NCBI GenBank assembly: GCA_900548195.1 | Contig: URJQ01000041.1 | Coordinates: 1 to 21,693 of the forward strand | Direction: 5' to 3' | DNA: 21,693 bases | DNA from: an uncultured Prevotella sp. | GTDB taxonomy: Bacteria > Bacteroidota > Bacteroidia > Bacteroidales > Bacteroidaceae | Shown here: positions 8,181-16,331 of the stretch, in pieces | Layout of the letters: each line of letters opens with the position of its first letter | Position numbering within the stretch: the first letter of the stretch is position 1 | Notes under the pieces: generated by a model | Seen by the model: only the letters and a program-made list of their open reading frames with translations | The model's database searches: none | What the model was told of the DNA's origin: nothing | Made by a program: the position numbers and the translations under genes

Positions 8181-9835
8181 CTGACTTTTTGAATGCCACG
8201 CTTCATCTGTTTCATATCCACCTCCTGCATACATTCTGGGTAAGAGAGAGGCCTGTTATGATCGTCTATGAAGAGGCGGCGGTGAGGTGTATAGGCAGGA
8301 CTTGCCAGCGAGAGCGAGTCGTTGCGATACTGGGTTGCCACGCCGCCAAGGGAGAGAAGCGTGTGGAAAATGCTGTTGCTCTCTGCCTGCTTGTGACTGT
8401 TAGAGATGAGGCTCTGGGCGATTTCTGCATGACGGATGCGGTAAGTCGGTGAGGTCCAGGCTATCAGTGGCACGTGCAACTGATAGTAAGATGGGAACGG
8501 AGAGGCATGGAGGAAGAGGTGACGCTGGTCATCAAAGATGTCCTCTCCATGGTCGGAGGTGAACAGCATGGCTGCGCTGCCACCCTCTGACGACAGTGTG
8601 CTGATTACTTTTCCTATCAGAAAGTCGGTATGCACTATGGTGTTGTCATAGGCATTGACGAGCTGAAGTCTGTATTTCGCTTTCGCTCCATCGTAATGGT
8701 CGGGCGTGAAATGGCGCATGGCTTTAGGATAACGATCTGCATAACTGAAGTGGGAACCATAGGTATGGAGCACTATGAAGGTCCTTTTTCCGCGGTTTTG
8801 CTTTAACTGCTGGCGCAAAGGCTTTAGCAATTCGATGTCGTCAGCGTTGCGTGAAAGGCTGTCGTGCAGGAAAAGACAATAGTCTGCCTGCTCACCGAGG
8901 AAGTCGATAAAGGAGTGATTGCGCTGCTGATTGGAGATGAAAGCGGTGTGATAGCCAGCTTCGCGGAAAGCTTGCATTATGCCTTTGGTGCGGTATAGGA
9001 TGGTATAGTCTTCGGCATCAGCGAGCGAAAGGAGTATAGGCACGCTCTTGTGCGTGGTGTTGCTCTGGCTCATATAGTCGGTGAAGACGGTCAGTCCCTC
9101 CGTCTTTGACAGCACTGGATTGGTAGGACGGTGGTAGCCATATAGTTGCCAGTTGTCTGCACGGCTTGTCTCGCCGATTACCAGCACTACGGTCTCTGGT
9201 TCATCGTCAGTGAAGGTGCAGTGTGCATCATATCTGAAATCTTTCGAAGCCTCCTTATATCCATTGGAAGCCTCCAGCCTTTCGAATGCCAAACCGAAAT
9301 TGCTGATGGCATTTATCGGAAAGAGATCATTGGTGGGAGTGTAGGGCGTGAAAGCGGCGAGCGCGAAAGTGGCAATCAGAGCCACTGCTGCGGAGCATAG
9401 GGCAGGAAAGCGTTGTACTCTGATAAATGCCTCGTCTATCGTCTGATGCTTAGTCCATTGCGTTGCGGCAATGGTTAAGGTAGGAATATAGATTACCACA
9501 ACCCACACTATTGCAGGCAATAATTGTGACAGCAGTTCGTTTACCTCTCCTGCATTGGTGGTGACGAGGTTGAGCCACATATCCACTGCTATCGGTCCTC
9601 TGCCATAGAGATAGGTGAGCACCATCTGGAAAGCACCGAGAAATAGCACCGGAAAGAGTATTATCATGGTGCGTCCGGTCTTTCGTGACAGAGTGAGCAC
9701 AAGCCAATAGGCGGTCAAAGGCACTATGATATTGGCGATGCGCCCTGCTGGCGACAGATGTTCTGTCACTGCAAGAATCACGTTTGGCAGTATTAGTATC
9801 AGGAGATATAGTAAATATGTCAGTTTTTGTTTCAT
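8174..9835 (-). CDS. Phosphoethanolamine transferase, EptA/sulfatase-fold family
   Basis: The 553-residue inner-membrane enzyme has about five N-terminal transmembrane segments (roughly 5-165) and a periplasmic alkaline-phosphatase-fold domain. Visible metal-site motifs are G-E-T at 221-223 (E222, zinc ligand) in V-I-G-E-T-S-R-A-D-N-W-Q-L-Y-G-Y-H, the Q-S-N-T-T-H-K-S-V-P segment whose T260 or T261 occupies the position of the threonine nucleophile, H-T-Y-G-S-H (357-362), and S-D-H-G-E (427-431, D428/H429). Members move phosphoethanolamine from phosphatidylethanolamine to lipid A or other envelope glycans, which often lowers sensitivity to cationic peptides. The acceptor here is unknown. It lies between an Omp85-like barrel and a PCMD protein. 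The 3' end overlaps a repeat remnant. Confidence 0.88.
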   Translation of the reverse strand: MKQKLTYLLYLLILILPNVILAVTEHLSPAGRIANIIVPLTAYWLVLTLSRKTGRTMIILFPVLFLGAFQMVLTYLYGRGPIAVDMWLNLVTTNAGEVNELLSQLLPAIVWVVVIYIPTLTIAATQWTKHQTIDEAFIRVQRFPALCSAAVALIATFALAAFTPYTPTNDLFPINAISNFGLAFERLEASNGYKEASKDFRYDAHCTFTDDEPETVVLVIGETSRADNWQLYGYHRPTNPVLSKTEGLTVFTDYMSQSNTTHKSVPILLSLADAEDYTILYRTKGIMQAFREAGYHTAFISNQQRNHSFIDFLGEQADYCLFLHDSLSRNADDIELLKPLRQQLKQNRGKRTFIVLHTYGSHFSYADRYPKAMRHFTPDHYDGAKAKYRLQLVNAYDNTIVHTDFLIGKVISTLSSEGGSAAMLFTSDHGEDIFDDQRHLFLHASPFPSYYQLHVPLIAWTSPTYRIRHAEIAQSLISNSHKQAESNSIFHTLLSLGGVATQYRNDSLSLASPAYTPHRRLFIDDHNRPLSYPECMQEVDMKQMKRGIQKVSH

Positions 9836-9855
9836 CGCCTTTCTTAGTTTTTAGA

Positions 9856-10010
9856 TGTTGGAACCAACGGAAAAAGCCGTTGGCACAGTGGAGGGTTGTT
9901 GGTTTTTGGTTTTTGGTTTTTGGTTGTGGGGGTAGAATGCTGATAGAGGACTTGACTGTTTATATCAGTAAAATACCGAAAACCCACAACCGAAAACCCA
10001 CACCCCACAA
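9856..10010 (-). repeat. Composite hairpin element, copy 2 (inverted relative to copy 1)
   Basis: This element fills the gap between the Omp85-like gene and the transferase. On the plus strand it holds the hairpin CCAACGG (9864-9870) and CCGTTGG (9877-9883) with loop AAAAAG, then a G/T-rich tract of TTTTTGG units (about 9891-9932), then the 46-bp core (9933-9978), then a C/A-rich tract (9979-10010). Order and orientation mirror the copy at 5779-5950. The core is 44/46 identical while the tracts differ freely. Confidence 0.75.
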
Positions 10011-10013
10011 CTA

Positions 10014-11276
10014 TCAAAACGCCTCATTGATATTAAATATAAATCCAGTGCCGTTACGGCTGAAGCCATAGTCGAGGCGCACGTTGACGCCTTTCTTGAA
10101 TTGCCATCTGTAGCCCAAACCGGCGTTTGGCAATATCTGGCTGAATCGAAGGTCTTTGTAGCGTGGGAACACTTCGGCAGCGCCTACCCACAACACGATG
10201 CCGTTGCGATGCCAGATATGCTGTCTCAGTTCCAGCTGAGCGTCGATGACGTTCTTGTCGCGGTAGCGTCCTTCGTAGTAACCGCGCATTCTGTTGCTTG
10301 AACCCACGTCGGCAAGCATAGGCCACGGCACGTCTCCAGCCGACTGCCTGGTGTGCAGTTCGCCTGCTATGATGGCGCCTTTCCATGCCTTTCGGTAGGT
10401 GGCAAGCTGTAGTTCTGCTGACCAGTAAGTGTTGTTATTGCCGAGAAAAGCAGGATTAGCAGTGAGGTCAAGTTGCACAAACCATCCCTTAGAGGCATTG
10501 AGCATAAAGTCGCGGGAGTCGAATGTGTAACTCATTCCGAGCTCCACATCGCTCACAGTCATCGGTTGTCCGGCAAGTAATTGCGGAGCTTGATCCTTTA
10601 GTTTGTAGGCATGGACATACTGATAGCGGGCAATAGGTCCGAGATAGCTATGTCGATTGATAGGTATAAGGAATCGAGTCATCACCTCAAACTTCGTTCT
10701 GCTGTATTTGCTCTTATTGTCATCGTTGTCGCTCTGCGGATAATTGAATCCCCAGAGATACGAAGGGAAGGTATAGACGTAGAGCCTGTAGTCGAGCCGG
10801 TAACGCTTCTTTGGGAAAATATTGTTGCCTCTGATTCCTATCATCAGGAATGCTTTCGACGTAATGTCGCTGTAGAGCGAAGCATTCGACTTTTCCAAAG
10901 TGCTGTCAGAGCGGTCGGTGGAGTAGAGTGCAGAAGCCACCAAGCCGATGCCGAAGCCAGTGTCAGTGGCGTAATGCGGACCACCGATGATGCCGAAGTC
11001 TATCTTCTTGTCTGGCTTTGGCTTGTCCGACTCTGCAAAGTATTGCAGCAATCGCGCCACGAGTCCATGCTTTGCTTTTATAGTGTCAGCATCATTTGCA
11101 GCCTTGTATTCTGTTTCCATTGTCGTAGAAGCAGAATCATTGCTTGCACCGACGTTCATATTTGCCGTCGGGCAATCCTGTGCATAGGTCGTGATACTTC
11201 CGTAAAGTATTATGATGAATGCGCTGAATGATTTGGTGAAGAGGCTTTTCTTGTATATAAATGCTCGCTTTATCAT
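10014..11276 (-). CDS. Omp85/surface-antigen-type outer-membrane barrel without POTRA domains
   Basis: The 420-residue protein has an N-terminal signal (about 1-32, ending T-T-Y-A), then a low-complexity linker (about 33-90), then a C-terminal beta-barrel of the BamA/TamA/surface-antigen type. Visible family marks are T-F-D-S-R-D (251-256), the conserved loop-6 motif M-R-G-Y (330-333) in D-V-G-S-S-N-R-M-R-G-Y-Y-E-G-R, and a C-terminal aromatic strand ending in N-E-A-F. Canonical BamA and TamA have several POTRA domains before the barrel; none fits in the linker. It is thus one of the short Omp85 relatives whose function is mostly unknown. A TACCTTTG promoter element lies 29 bp upstream of the ATG. 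It may form an operon with the transferase and PCMD genes downstream. Confidence 0.82.
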   Translation of the reverse strand: MIKRAFIYKKSLFTKSFSAFIIILYGSITTYAQDCPTANMNVGASNDSASTTMETEYKAANDADTIKAKHGLVARLLQYFAESDKPKPDKKIDFGIIGGPHYATDTGFGIGLVASALYSTDRSDSTLEKSNASLYSDITSKAFLMIGIRGNNIFPKKRYRLDYRLYVYTFPSYLWGFNYPQSDNDDNKSKYSRTKFEVMTRFLIPINRHSYLGPIARYQYVHAYKLKDQAPQLLAGQPMTVSDVELGMSYTFDSRDFMLNASKGWFVQLDLTANPAFLGNNNTYWSAELQLATYRKAWKGAIIAGELHTRQSAGDVPWPMLADVGSSNRMRGYYEGRYRDKNVIDAQLELRQHIWHRNGIVLWVGAAEVFPRYKDLRFSQILPNAGLGYRWQFKKGVNVRLDYGFSRNGTGFIFNINEAF

Positions 11277-11304
11277 TATTATGTTCCACGATTACGTTAT
11301 CGTG

Positions 11305-11312
11305 CAAAGGTA
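11305..11312 (-). promoter_or_regulatory. Bacteroidota -7 element before the Omp85-like gene
   Basis: On the minus strand the sequence is TACCTTTG followed by C, an exact match to the Bacteroidota TAnnTTTG box, 29 bp before the ATG at 11276. No clear -33 TTG is visible at the expected distance. Confidence 0.65.
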
Positions 11313-11449
11313 GTGTTTTTTCCGCTACATTATGCGTTTTCTATGTGAAAAAAGTCTTAAAGCCACACCTTTGGGTAAATATTGGACACTCCTTACCTCC
11401 TTATCTACCAATAATTCTGACAATATGACCAAACCATCCATACTGTCCG

Positions 11450-11551
11450 TCATAATAAAAAGCCACCGTGCCAGCTGCATTATCGGCTGACCTCTCCACG
11501 ATGTCATAATAAAAATCCCCCGTGCCAACCGCGTTATCGGCTGGCCTTTCC
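11450..11551 (+). repeat. Direct repeat of 48 bp with REP-like hairpins
   Basis: Copies at 11450-11497 and 11504-11551 match at 41 of 48 positions with a period of 54. Each contains a 7-bp stem and 6-nt loop (CCAGCTG 11471-11477 with CGGCTGA 11484-11490; CCAACCG 11525-11531 with CGGCTGG 11538-11544) preceded by GTG, the same layout as the hairpins at 5885-5912 and 9864-9891. They lie just downstream of the hybrid regulator's stop and upstream of the Omp85 promoter. The rest of 11277-11572 shows no gene. Short open frames here are products of the repeat. Confidence 0.75.
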
Positions 11552-11572
11552 CTAATAAGCACTGCCTGCAAG

Positions 11573-14569
11573 CTATTCTTTCTTGCGATATTGCGATGGA
11601 GAGACCCCAGTACACTGCTTGAATATCTTGGAGAAATGCGACATATCATAGAAACCGCATAAACGCGCTACCTGGCTGATAGACAAATCGGTCTGCGTTT
11701 CCAGCAGTTCGTGGGCACGCTTGATCTGTAGCGAGCGGATATAGGAGTTTGGCGCTTCGCCCAATACAGCCATGAGCTTGCGGCGAAGCTGCTGTGTGGT
11801 CATGTGCATTGATACGCTGACACTATCCACACTGACGTCACCACCGCTCATATTTTCATATATTATCTCGTCGAGATGCTGGATGAAAGCGCGGTCGCGA
11901 GGAGCGAGAGCGGCGGAAGCGTCAGCCACATTGTCGGATATGGCTTGCTTGTATTTCTCTCTCAATTGTCTGGTGCGCTCCAGAAGGTTTTCCACGCGCA
12001 GTGTCAGTTCCTCCGCATTGAATGGCTTGTAGAGGTAAGCATCGACGCCCATCTGCAGTCCGCACAATTTGTCTTCCTGCGTAGCCTTGGCAGTAACGAT
12101 GATGACAGGGATATGATTGAGCGTCTCCGCCTGCTTGACAGCCTGGCACAGAGCATATCCATCCATCCGTGGCATCATGAGGTCGGTGATGATAAGGTCG
12201 GGAACGGTCTCCGTGGCAAGGCGCAAGCCCTCCTCGCCATCTTTGGCAATGGCGAGCTGGTAACGCTTCCTGAGTTGCATACTCATATATTCTGCCACGT
12301 CAGCGTTGTCCTCCACGATGAGCACGAGCGGACGAGTGTCATTCTTTGCCACGGTCTCTTTGTCCTTCTTCTGCTTCTCCGCTTTGTCATCACTATGCTT
12401 TGACATTGCGCTCTCTATTCTTTCTGCATCTTTAGACAACTGTTGCAACATAGTGCCATAGACCTCTATCGGCTTGACTTCAGCTCCGACTGGGGCTTTT
12501 ACCGGCACTTTTACCACGAAGACGGAACCTACGCCTATGCGACTGCTTACGTCTATGGAGCCTTTCAGTGATGAGACAATCTGCTTGACGAGGGCAAGAC
12601 CGACACCGGAACCGATGCTCTTCTTCTTGGTGTCGGTCTGATAGAACGGTTCGAAGATGCGTTTGCGGTCGGCTTCGGAGATACCAGTTCCATAATCTGC
12701 CACGCGAAGGGTCAGTATGTCATCCTTGATGTCGATAGCCACGAGCACTCTGCCTCCATCTTCTGAGAATTTAATGGCATTGGTGACGAGATTGCACACC
12801 ACTTTCTGGGCGTAATCCGGCACGAAATCGCATACGGCTTTCTGCTGTTTTGGGGCATACATGAGACTGATGCGACGTGAATGGGCAAGATTGAGATAGC
12901 TCTCCACAATGGTGGAGATGAAGAGCACGATGTCTCCTCGGCGCCATTCCGGCTGTCCGATGGTGGATTTCACCTTTTGGATGTCGAGCAACTGATTGAT
13001 GAGTGACAGCAGGCGTGAGCCTTGTCGTGACACCATATGACCGATATTGGCAATATCTTCAGGAGGGAGTTTGCCCTTTTCCATCATCTGTGCATAGCCG
13101 AGGATTACGGTCAGCGGTGTGCGAAATTCGTGAGTGATATTGGTGAAGAAAGATACTCGCATCTCATTCATCTGCTGTTGTGCCAACTGCTTGCGCTTAC
13201 GGTTATTGAGTGCATAGACGAGGAAGGAGATAATGACGGCAGCAAGGATGATGACGAGGAAGACAGTGGCTATGCTCACCATCTTGAGCGTTCGCTCGGT
13301 GCGGTATTCCTTGTTGATGGCGTCCACTTCGGCGCGTCTCTGCTCATGCTCATAGCGTATGCGTATCTTCTGCATGTGGATGAGATTCTTCTCGCTTGCC
13401 ACGCTGTCGCCCAGTTCATTATATTGCTTATAGAATTTCAAAGCATTGCCGTTGTCGCCTTCTTTATGGTAGATGTTGTAGTAGAGCCACGCCACCTGCG
13501 ACTGATGTTCGAGCGATTTGAGCCTGTGAGCCACGTTGTCAGCAATGGCGAGATAATGCTTTGCCTCGGAATGGTTGCCTTCCTTGACGTATATCTGCGC
13601 CAGAGCGAGGCATGACTCCATAGCATGCCACTGGTCGTCAGATGATGCCATGATGTCATAGGCCTTATGATATTCCGCTATTGCCTGCGCTATCTTGCCC
13701 TCTTTCTCGTATAGACGTCCGAAATGAGTGTGGCAGAGCGATATGCCGAGGTCGGAATGCGCCAGTTTGTTTTGCTCCATAGAGAGGCGATAGTAGGTCC
13801 AAGCCGAGTCGGTGCGGTTGCTATGCTCAAAGAGGGAGCCTATATTAGCATAGTTGATGGCTTGTCCGAGGTGGCTTCCGAGGAAGCGCTCGCCAGCCAA
13901 GGCGGCACGGAATACGGAGTCTGCCGTCTCGGTATCGCTGAGCGTAAGGCAGATATTGCCGATGCCATTGAGTGAGACGAGTCGGTTCTTGAATGCAGTA
14001 GGGTCTTGCTGAAGGCTGAATGCCTCTGCCAGATGCAAGGCACGGTAATGATAATTGATTGCTTCATCGAGCACACCCATTCGTCTATAGTTAGTGCCGA
14101 TATTGTTTAGCGTCTGCACCATTGCGATAGTGTCATGCAGTTGCTTTGCCAAAGCGAGCTCATGGCGATGGCATTCTATGGCTTTGCCAAAGAGGTTTGA
14201 CTCTCTGTAGGTACGTCCGAGTGCTTTCCTGGCACGCATCTCCAGCATTTTGTCACCTTTCTTTATTGACTTTTGGATGATGCTATCCAGACTTTTCTCA
14301 CCTTCCACGAGTCCCACCACGCTGTCAGCGGCATGGCGCATGACGTCAAGGTCGCGGTTTGACCTGGTATGTCCGCATGAAGTCAATAGGCACACGAAGA
14401 CAGCCAGCAGAGCGAATAGCGACAACCTGCAGTGGCTATTGCCTCCATTTTGCCTGAAATGTGAAGGAAAGAAATTGTCTATATATATAATAAGTAGGGT
14501 GTCCAGTTCTGTGTTCCAGTTTTTAGTATCAAAAACAATGTAATAACCATCTAAATCATTGATAATCAT
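11573..14569 (-). CDS. Hybrid two-component regulator with TPR sensor (HTCS-like)
   Basis: The 998-residue frame contains a hydrophobic signal with lipobox-like L-L-T-S-C (61-65), periplasmic TPR-type helices (about 105-400), a membrane helix (430-454), a HisKA box with H480 in N-I-T-H-E-F-R-T-P, an HATPase domain with N-L-V-T-N-A-I-K-F (593-601) and G-S-G-V-G-L-A-L (653-660), a receiver domain with acceptor D796 and K848, and a C-terminal AraC-type DNA-binding domain (about 910-998). It is a complete sensor-to-DNA regulator in one chain. Most polysaccharide-sensing relatives use a beta-propeller instead of TPRs, so the ligand is unclear. Residues 1-25 are encoded by an inserted MITE. The ancestral start was probably an ATG at 14745, and a TTG at residue 49 is another candidate. 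Body confidence is high; the start is doubtful. Confidence 0.9.
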   Translation of the reverse strand: MIINDLDGYYIVFDTKNWNTELDTLLIIYIDNFFPSHFRQNGGNSHCRLSLFALLAVFVCLLTSCGHTRSNRDLDVMRHAADSVVGLVEGEKSLDSIIQKSIKKGDKMLEMRARKALGRTYRESNLFGKAIECHRHELALAKQLHDTIAMVQTLNNIGTNYRRMGVLDEAINYHYRALHLAEAFSLQQDPTAFKNRLVSLNGIGNICLTLSDTETADSVFRAALAGERFLGSHLGQAINYANIGSLFEHSNRTDSAWTYYRLSMEQNKLAHSDLGISLCHTHFGRLYEKEGKIAQAIAEYHKAYDIMASSDDQWHAMESCLALAQIYVKEGNHSEAKHYLAIADNVAHRLKSLEHQSQVAWLYYNIYHKEGDNGNALKFYKQYNELGDSVASEKNLIHMQKIRIRYEHEQRRAEVDAINKEYRTERTLKMVSIATVFLVIILAAVIISFLVYALNNRKRKQLAQQQMNEMRVSFFTNITHEFRTPLTVILGYAQMMEKGKLPPEDIANIGHMVSRQGSRLLSLINQLLDIQKVKSTIGQPEWRRGDIVLFISTIVESYLNLAHSRRISLMYAPKQQKAVCDFVPDYAQKVVCNLVTNAIKFSEDGGRVLVAIDIKDDILTLRVADYGTGISEADRKRIFEPFYQTDTKKKSIGSGVGLALVKQIVSSLKGSIDVSSRIGVGSVFVVKVPVKAPVGAEVKPIEVYGTMLQQLSKDAERIESAMSKHSDDKAEKQKKDKETVAKNDTRPLVLIVEDNADVAEYMSMQLRKRYQLAIAKDGEEGLRLATETVPDLIITDLMMPRMDGYALCQAVKQAETLNHIPVIIVTAKATQEDKLCGLQMGVDAYLYKPFNAEELTLRVENLLERTRQLREKYKQAISDNVADASAALAPRDRAFIQHLDEIIYENMSGGDVSVDSVSVSMHMTTQQLRRKLMAVLGEAPNSYIRSLQIKRAHELLETQTDLSISQVARLCGFYDMSHFSKIFKQCTGVSPSQYRKKE

Positions 14570-14727
14570 TCGCTAAGTAAACTATAATCTTGTGCGAATC
14601 TACATCAGACTTTTTGACAGTTAAATTTGTCTTATATTTTACACTTAATTTGCTAATTTATAGTGCTTTAAGTTGTTAAAACGTAATCAAAAACGAGAAC
14701 ATGGAACTGGACACCCTATATAATAAG
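14486..14727. mobile_element. MITE of 224 bp with 30-bp TIRs and 9-bp target duplication
   Basis: The element spans 14495-14718. Its left end TAGGGTGTCCAGTTC and the reverse complement of its right end are identical over 15 bases and match at 26 of 30. TATAATAAG occurs immediately outside both ends (14486-14494 and 14719-14727), a perfect 9-bp target duplication. No transposase fits inside, so it is non-autonomous. Removing it with one duplication joins an upstream ATG (14745) in frame to the hybrid regulator. Its IS family is not recognised. Confidence 0.85.
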
Positions 14728-14932
14728 GTGCCTGTGATATTCCATCCTGACAGATATAGGTTTGATAAGTAGATGGCAAGAATCATTTTTATAATAGATG
14801 TTATATATAATTCAAGCCATTGATGAATGTTGGTTCATTATCAAAATAATTTTGACTTTCTACTTATATAATAATATTATGTTAAGACTCTCTCATTGCC
14901 TTTATGGCATGAAATTGTCCGTTTAGGTTTGG

Positions 14933-14940
14933 CAAAGGTA
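14933..14940 (-). promoter_or_regulatory. Possible promoter -7 element for the hybrid regulator
   Basis: The minus strand reads TACCTTTG followed by CC, an exact TAnnTTTG match. It lies just after the serine dehydratase terminator, about 190 bp before the presumed ancestral ATG at 14745 and about 365 bp before the present one. No TTG at -33 is visible. The stretch 14728-14930 holds no gene I can support, only frames of about 34 codons or fewer. Confidence 0.5.
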
Positions 14941-14949
14941 ATAATAATA

Positions 14950-15011
14950 TATAAAAAATCCTCACATATTGTCAGAATATTTTCTCAAATATCGTACAAA
15001 TGTGAGGATTT
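14950..15011 (-). terminator. Rho-independent terminator of the serine dehydratase gene
   Basis: AAATCCTCACAT (14956-14967) and ATGTGAGGATTT (15000-15011) form a perfect 12-bp stem starting 3 bases after the stop codon. On the minus strand the stem is followed by a T-run. The loop is 32 nt, longer than usual. Confidence 0.8.
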
Positions 15012-15014
15012 GTC

Positions 15015-16256
15015 TTAATTTTCCTTTTTTTTCTTCTTGTCGAGATGCTGCTGATAGGCACGTGCGAGTCCTCCTTCACTTGTTTCCTTGTAGAGTGATG
15101 GCAGATCATGACCGGTCTGTTTCATCACTTTCACCACACGGTCGAAGGAGACGCGGTGGCGTCCATCTGACAAGGCAGCATAGAGATTGGAGTCGAGAGC
15201 ACGCGCCGCTGCAAAGGCATTACGCTCTATGCACGGTATCTGCACCAGTCCGCAGACAGGGTCGCAGGTCATGCCAAGGTGGTGTTCCAGTCCCATCTCA
15301 GCGGCATATTCCACCTGTGACGGACTTCCTCCAAATAATTGGCAGGCTGCTGCCGAAGCCATAGCGCACGCCACTCCCACTTCTCCCTGACATCCCACGT
15401 CGGCACCGGATATGGAAGCGTTGCGCTTTACCACATTGCCAAAGACGCTTGCCGTGGCAAGGGCATGGAGAATGCGGGTGTCGGAGAACTGATGATGGCG
15501 CGAAAGATGATAGAGCACTGCCGGAAGCACGCCGCATGCTCCGCACGTAGGCGCTGTGACGATGGTGCCGCCAGACGCATTCTCCTCGCTGACAGAGAGG
15601 GAATAGGCATACACCAAGGCACGTCCCTGGAGGGAATTCTTGTATGCACTGGCCTTCACATAGTAGGTAGGACCCTTACGGGGCAGATTAAGCGGACCGG
15701 GCAAGACGCCTTCATGGTCGATGCCACGCTCCACACTCTCCTGCATCACCTGCCATACCTCAGCCAGATAGTCCCATATTTCCTTTCCTTCACACTCTTC
15801 CACATACTCCCAGAAGGTGCGTCCCTTACTGTCACACCAGTTCAGGATGTCAGCCAGCTTGTTCAGTTCATAGACCTCATCGTCGTCCTTTGACAACCAG
15901 CGCGGGCTTTCTCCCTCCGACAATGCACCGCCTCCAACGCTGTAGCATATCCATTCATCGGTGTCGTTGCCGGATTCATCCTTGGCGACAAACTTCATTC
16001 CGTTAGGATGGAAAGGCAGAAAGACCTGTGGTTGCCAGTCTATATGCAGCGGAGCAATCTGCGTAAGCACCTCTGTGATAGCTACATCTGTCATGTGGCC
16101 ACGTCCTGTAGCGGCAAGACTGCCATAGAGCGTCACCTCAAAAGCGTGAGCATCAGGATGATGGTTGGCGAATATCTGCGCCGCCTTCTGTGGTCCCATC
16201 GTATGACTGCTTGATGGTCCCTTACCAATACGATATAGTTTTCTTAATGATTTCAT
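15015..16256 (-). CDS. sdaA: L-serine dehydratase (L-serine ammonia-lyase), iron-sulfur type, single chain
   Basis: The 413-residue cytoplasmic enzyme converts L-serine to pyruvate and ammonia using a [4Fe-4S] cluster. The N-terminal domain opens with G-P-S-S-S-H-T-M-G-P (13-22), the signature of the beta-type domain. The catalytic alpha domain carries T-A-P-T-C-G-A-C-G (234-242), G-C-Q-G-E-V-G (C289), C-D-P-V (C331) and P-C-I-E-R-N (C342). The spacing of these three cysteines, 42 and 11, is that of the cluster ligands in characterised single-chain enzymes. The two domains that Bacillus-type enzymes split into two subunits are fused here. The C-terminus is lysine-rich. The gene is monocistronic, with its own promoter (16283-16313) and terminator (14956-15011). 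Confidence 0.95.
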   Translation of the reverse strand: MKSLRKLYRIGKGPSSSHTMGPQKAAQIFANHHPDAHAFEVTLYGSLAATGRGHMTDVAITEVLTQIAPLHIDWQPQVFLPFHPNGMKFVAKDESGNDTDEWICYSVGGGALSEGESPRWLSKDDDEVYELNKLADILNWCDSKGRTFWEYVEECEGKEIWDYLAEVWQVMQESVERGIDHEGVLPGPLNLPRKGPTYYVKASAYKNSLQGRALVYAYSLSVSEENASGGTIVTAPTCGACGVLPAVLYHLSRHHQFSDTRILHALATASVFGNVVKRNASISGADVGCQGEVGVACAMASAAACQLFGGSPSQVEYAAEMGLEHHLGMTCDPVCGLVQIPCIERNAFAAARALDSNLYAALSDGRHRVSFDRVVKVMKQTGHDLPSLYKETSEGGLARAYQQHLDKKKKKEN

Positions 16257-16282
16257 AGATTATAAAATGTCATTTGGCTTTG

Positions 16283-16313
16283 CAAAGATACTAATAATCC
16301 GTGGAAACTGCAA
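16283..16313 (-). promoter_or_regulatory. Promoter of the serine dehydratase gene
   Basis: On the minus strand TTG (16313-16311), a 20-base spacer and TATCTTTG (16290-16283) match the Bacteroidota -33/-7 pattern. The -7 box lies 26 bp before the ATG at 16256. Confidence 0.75.
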
Positions 16314-16331
16314 ATTTGCCGTGGAATGAAA

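Noticed and set aside
5743..10071. Small frames in the two composite elements that share a peptide around M-L-I-E and L-T-V-Y
   Set aside because: The shared peptide is the translation of the 46-bp core. Both base differences change the amino acid, so there is no sign of selection for a protein.
11325..11649. Two minus-strand frames of 82-96 codons after the regulator
   Set aside because: Their repeated peptides come from the 48-bp direct repeat, and they overlap the regulator's 3' end. No other coding evidence.
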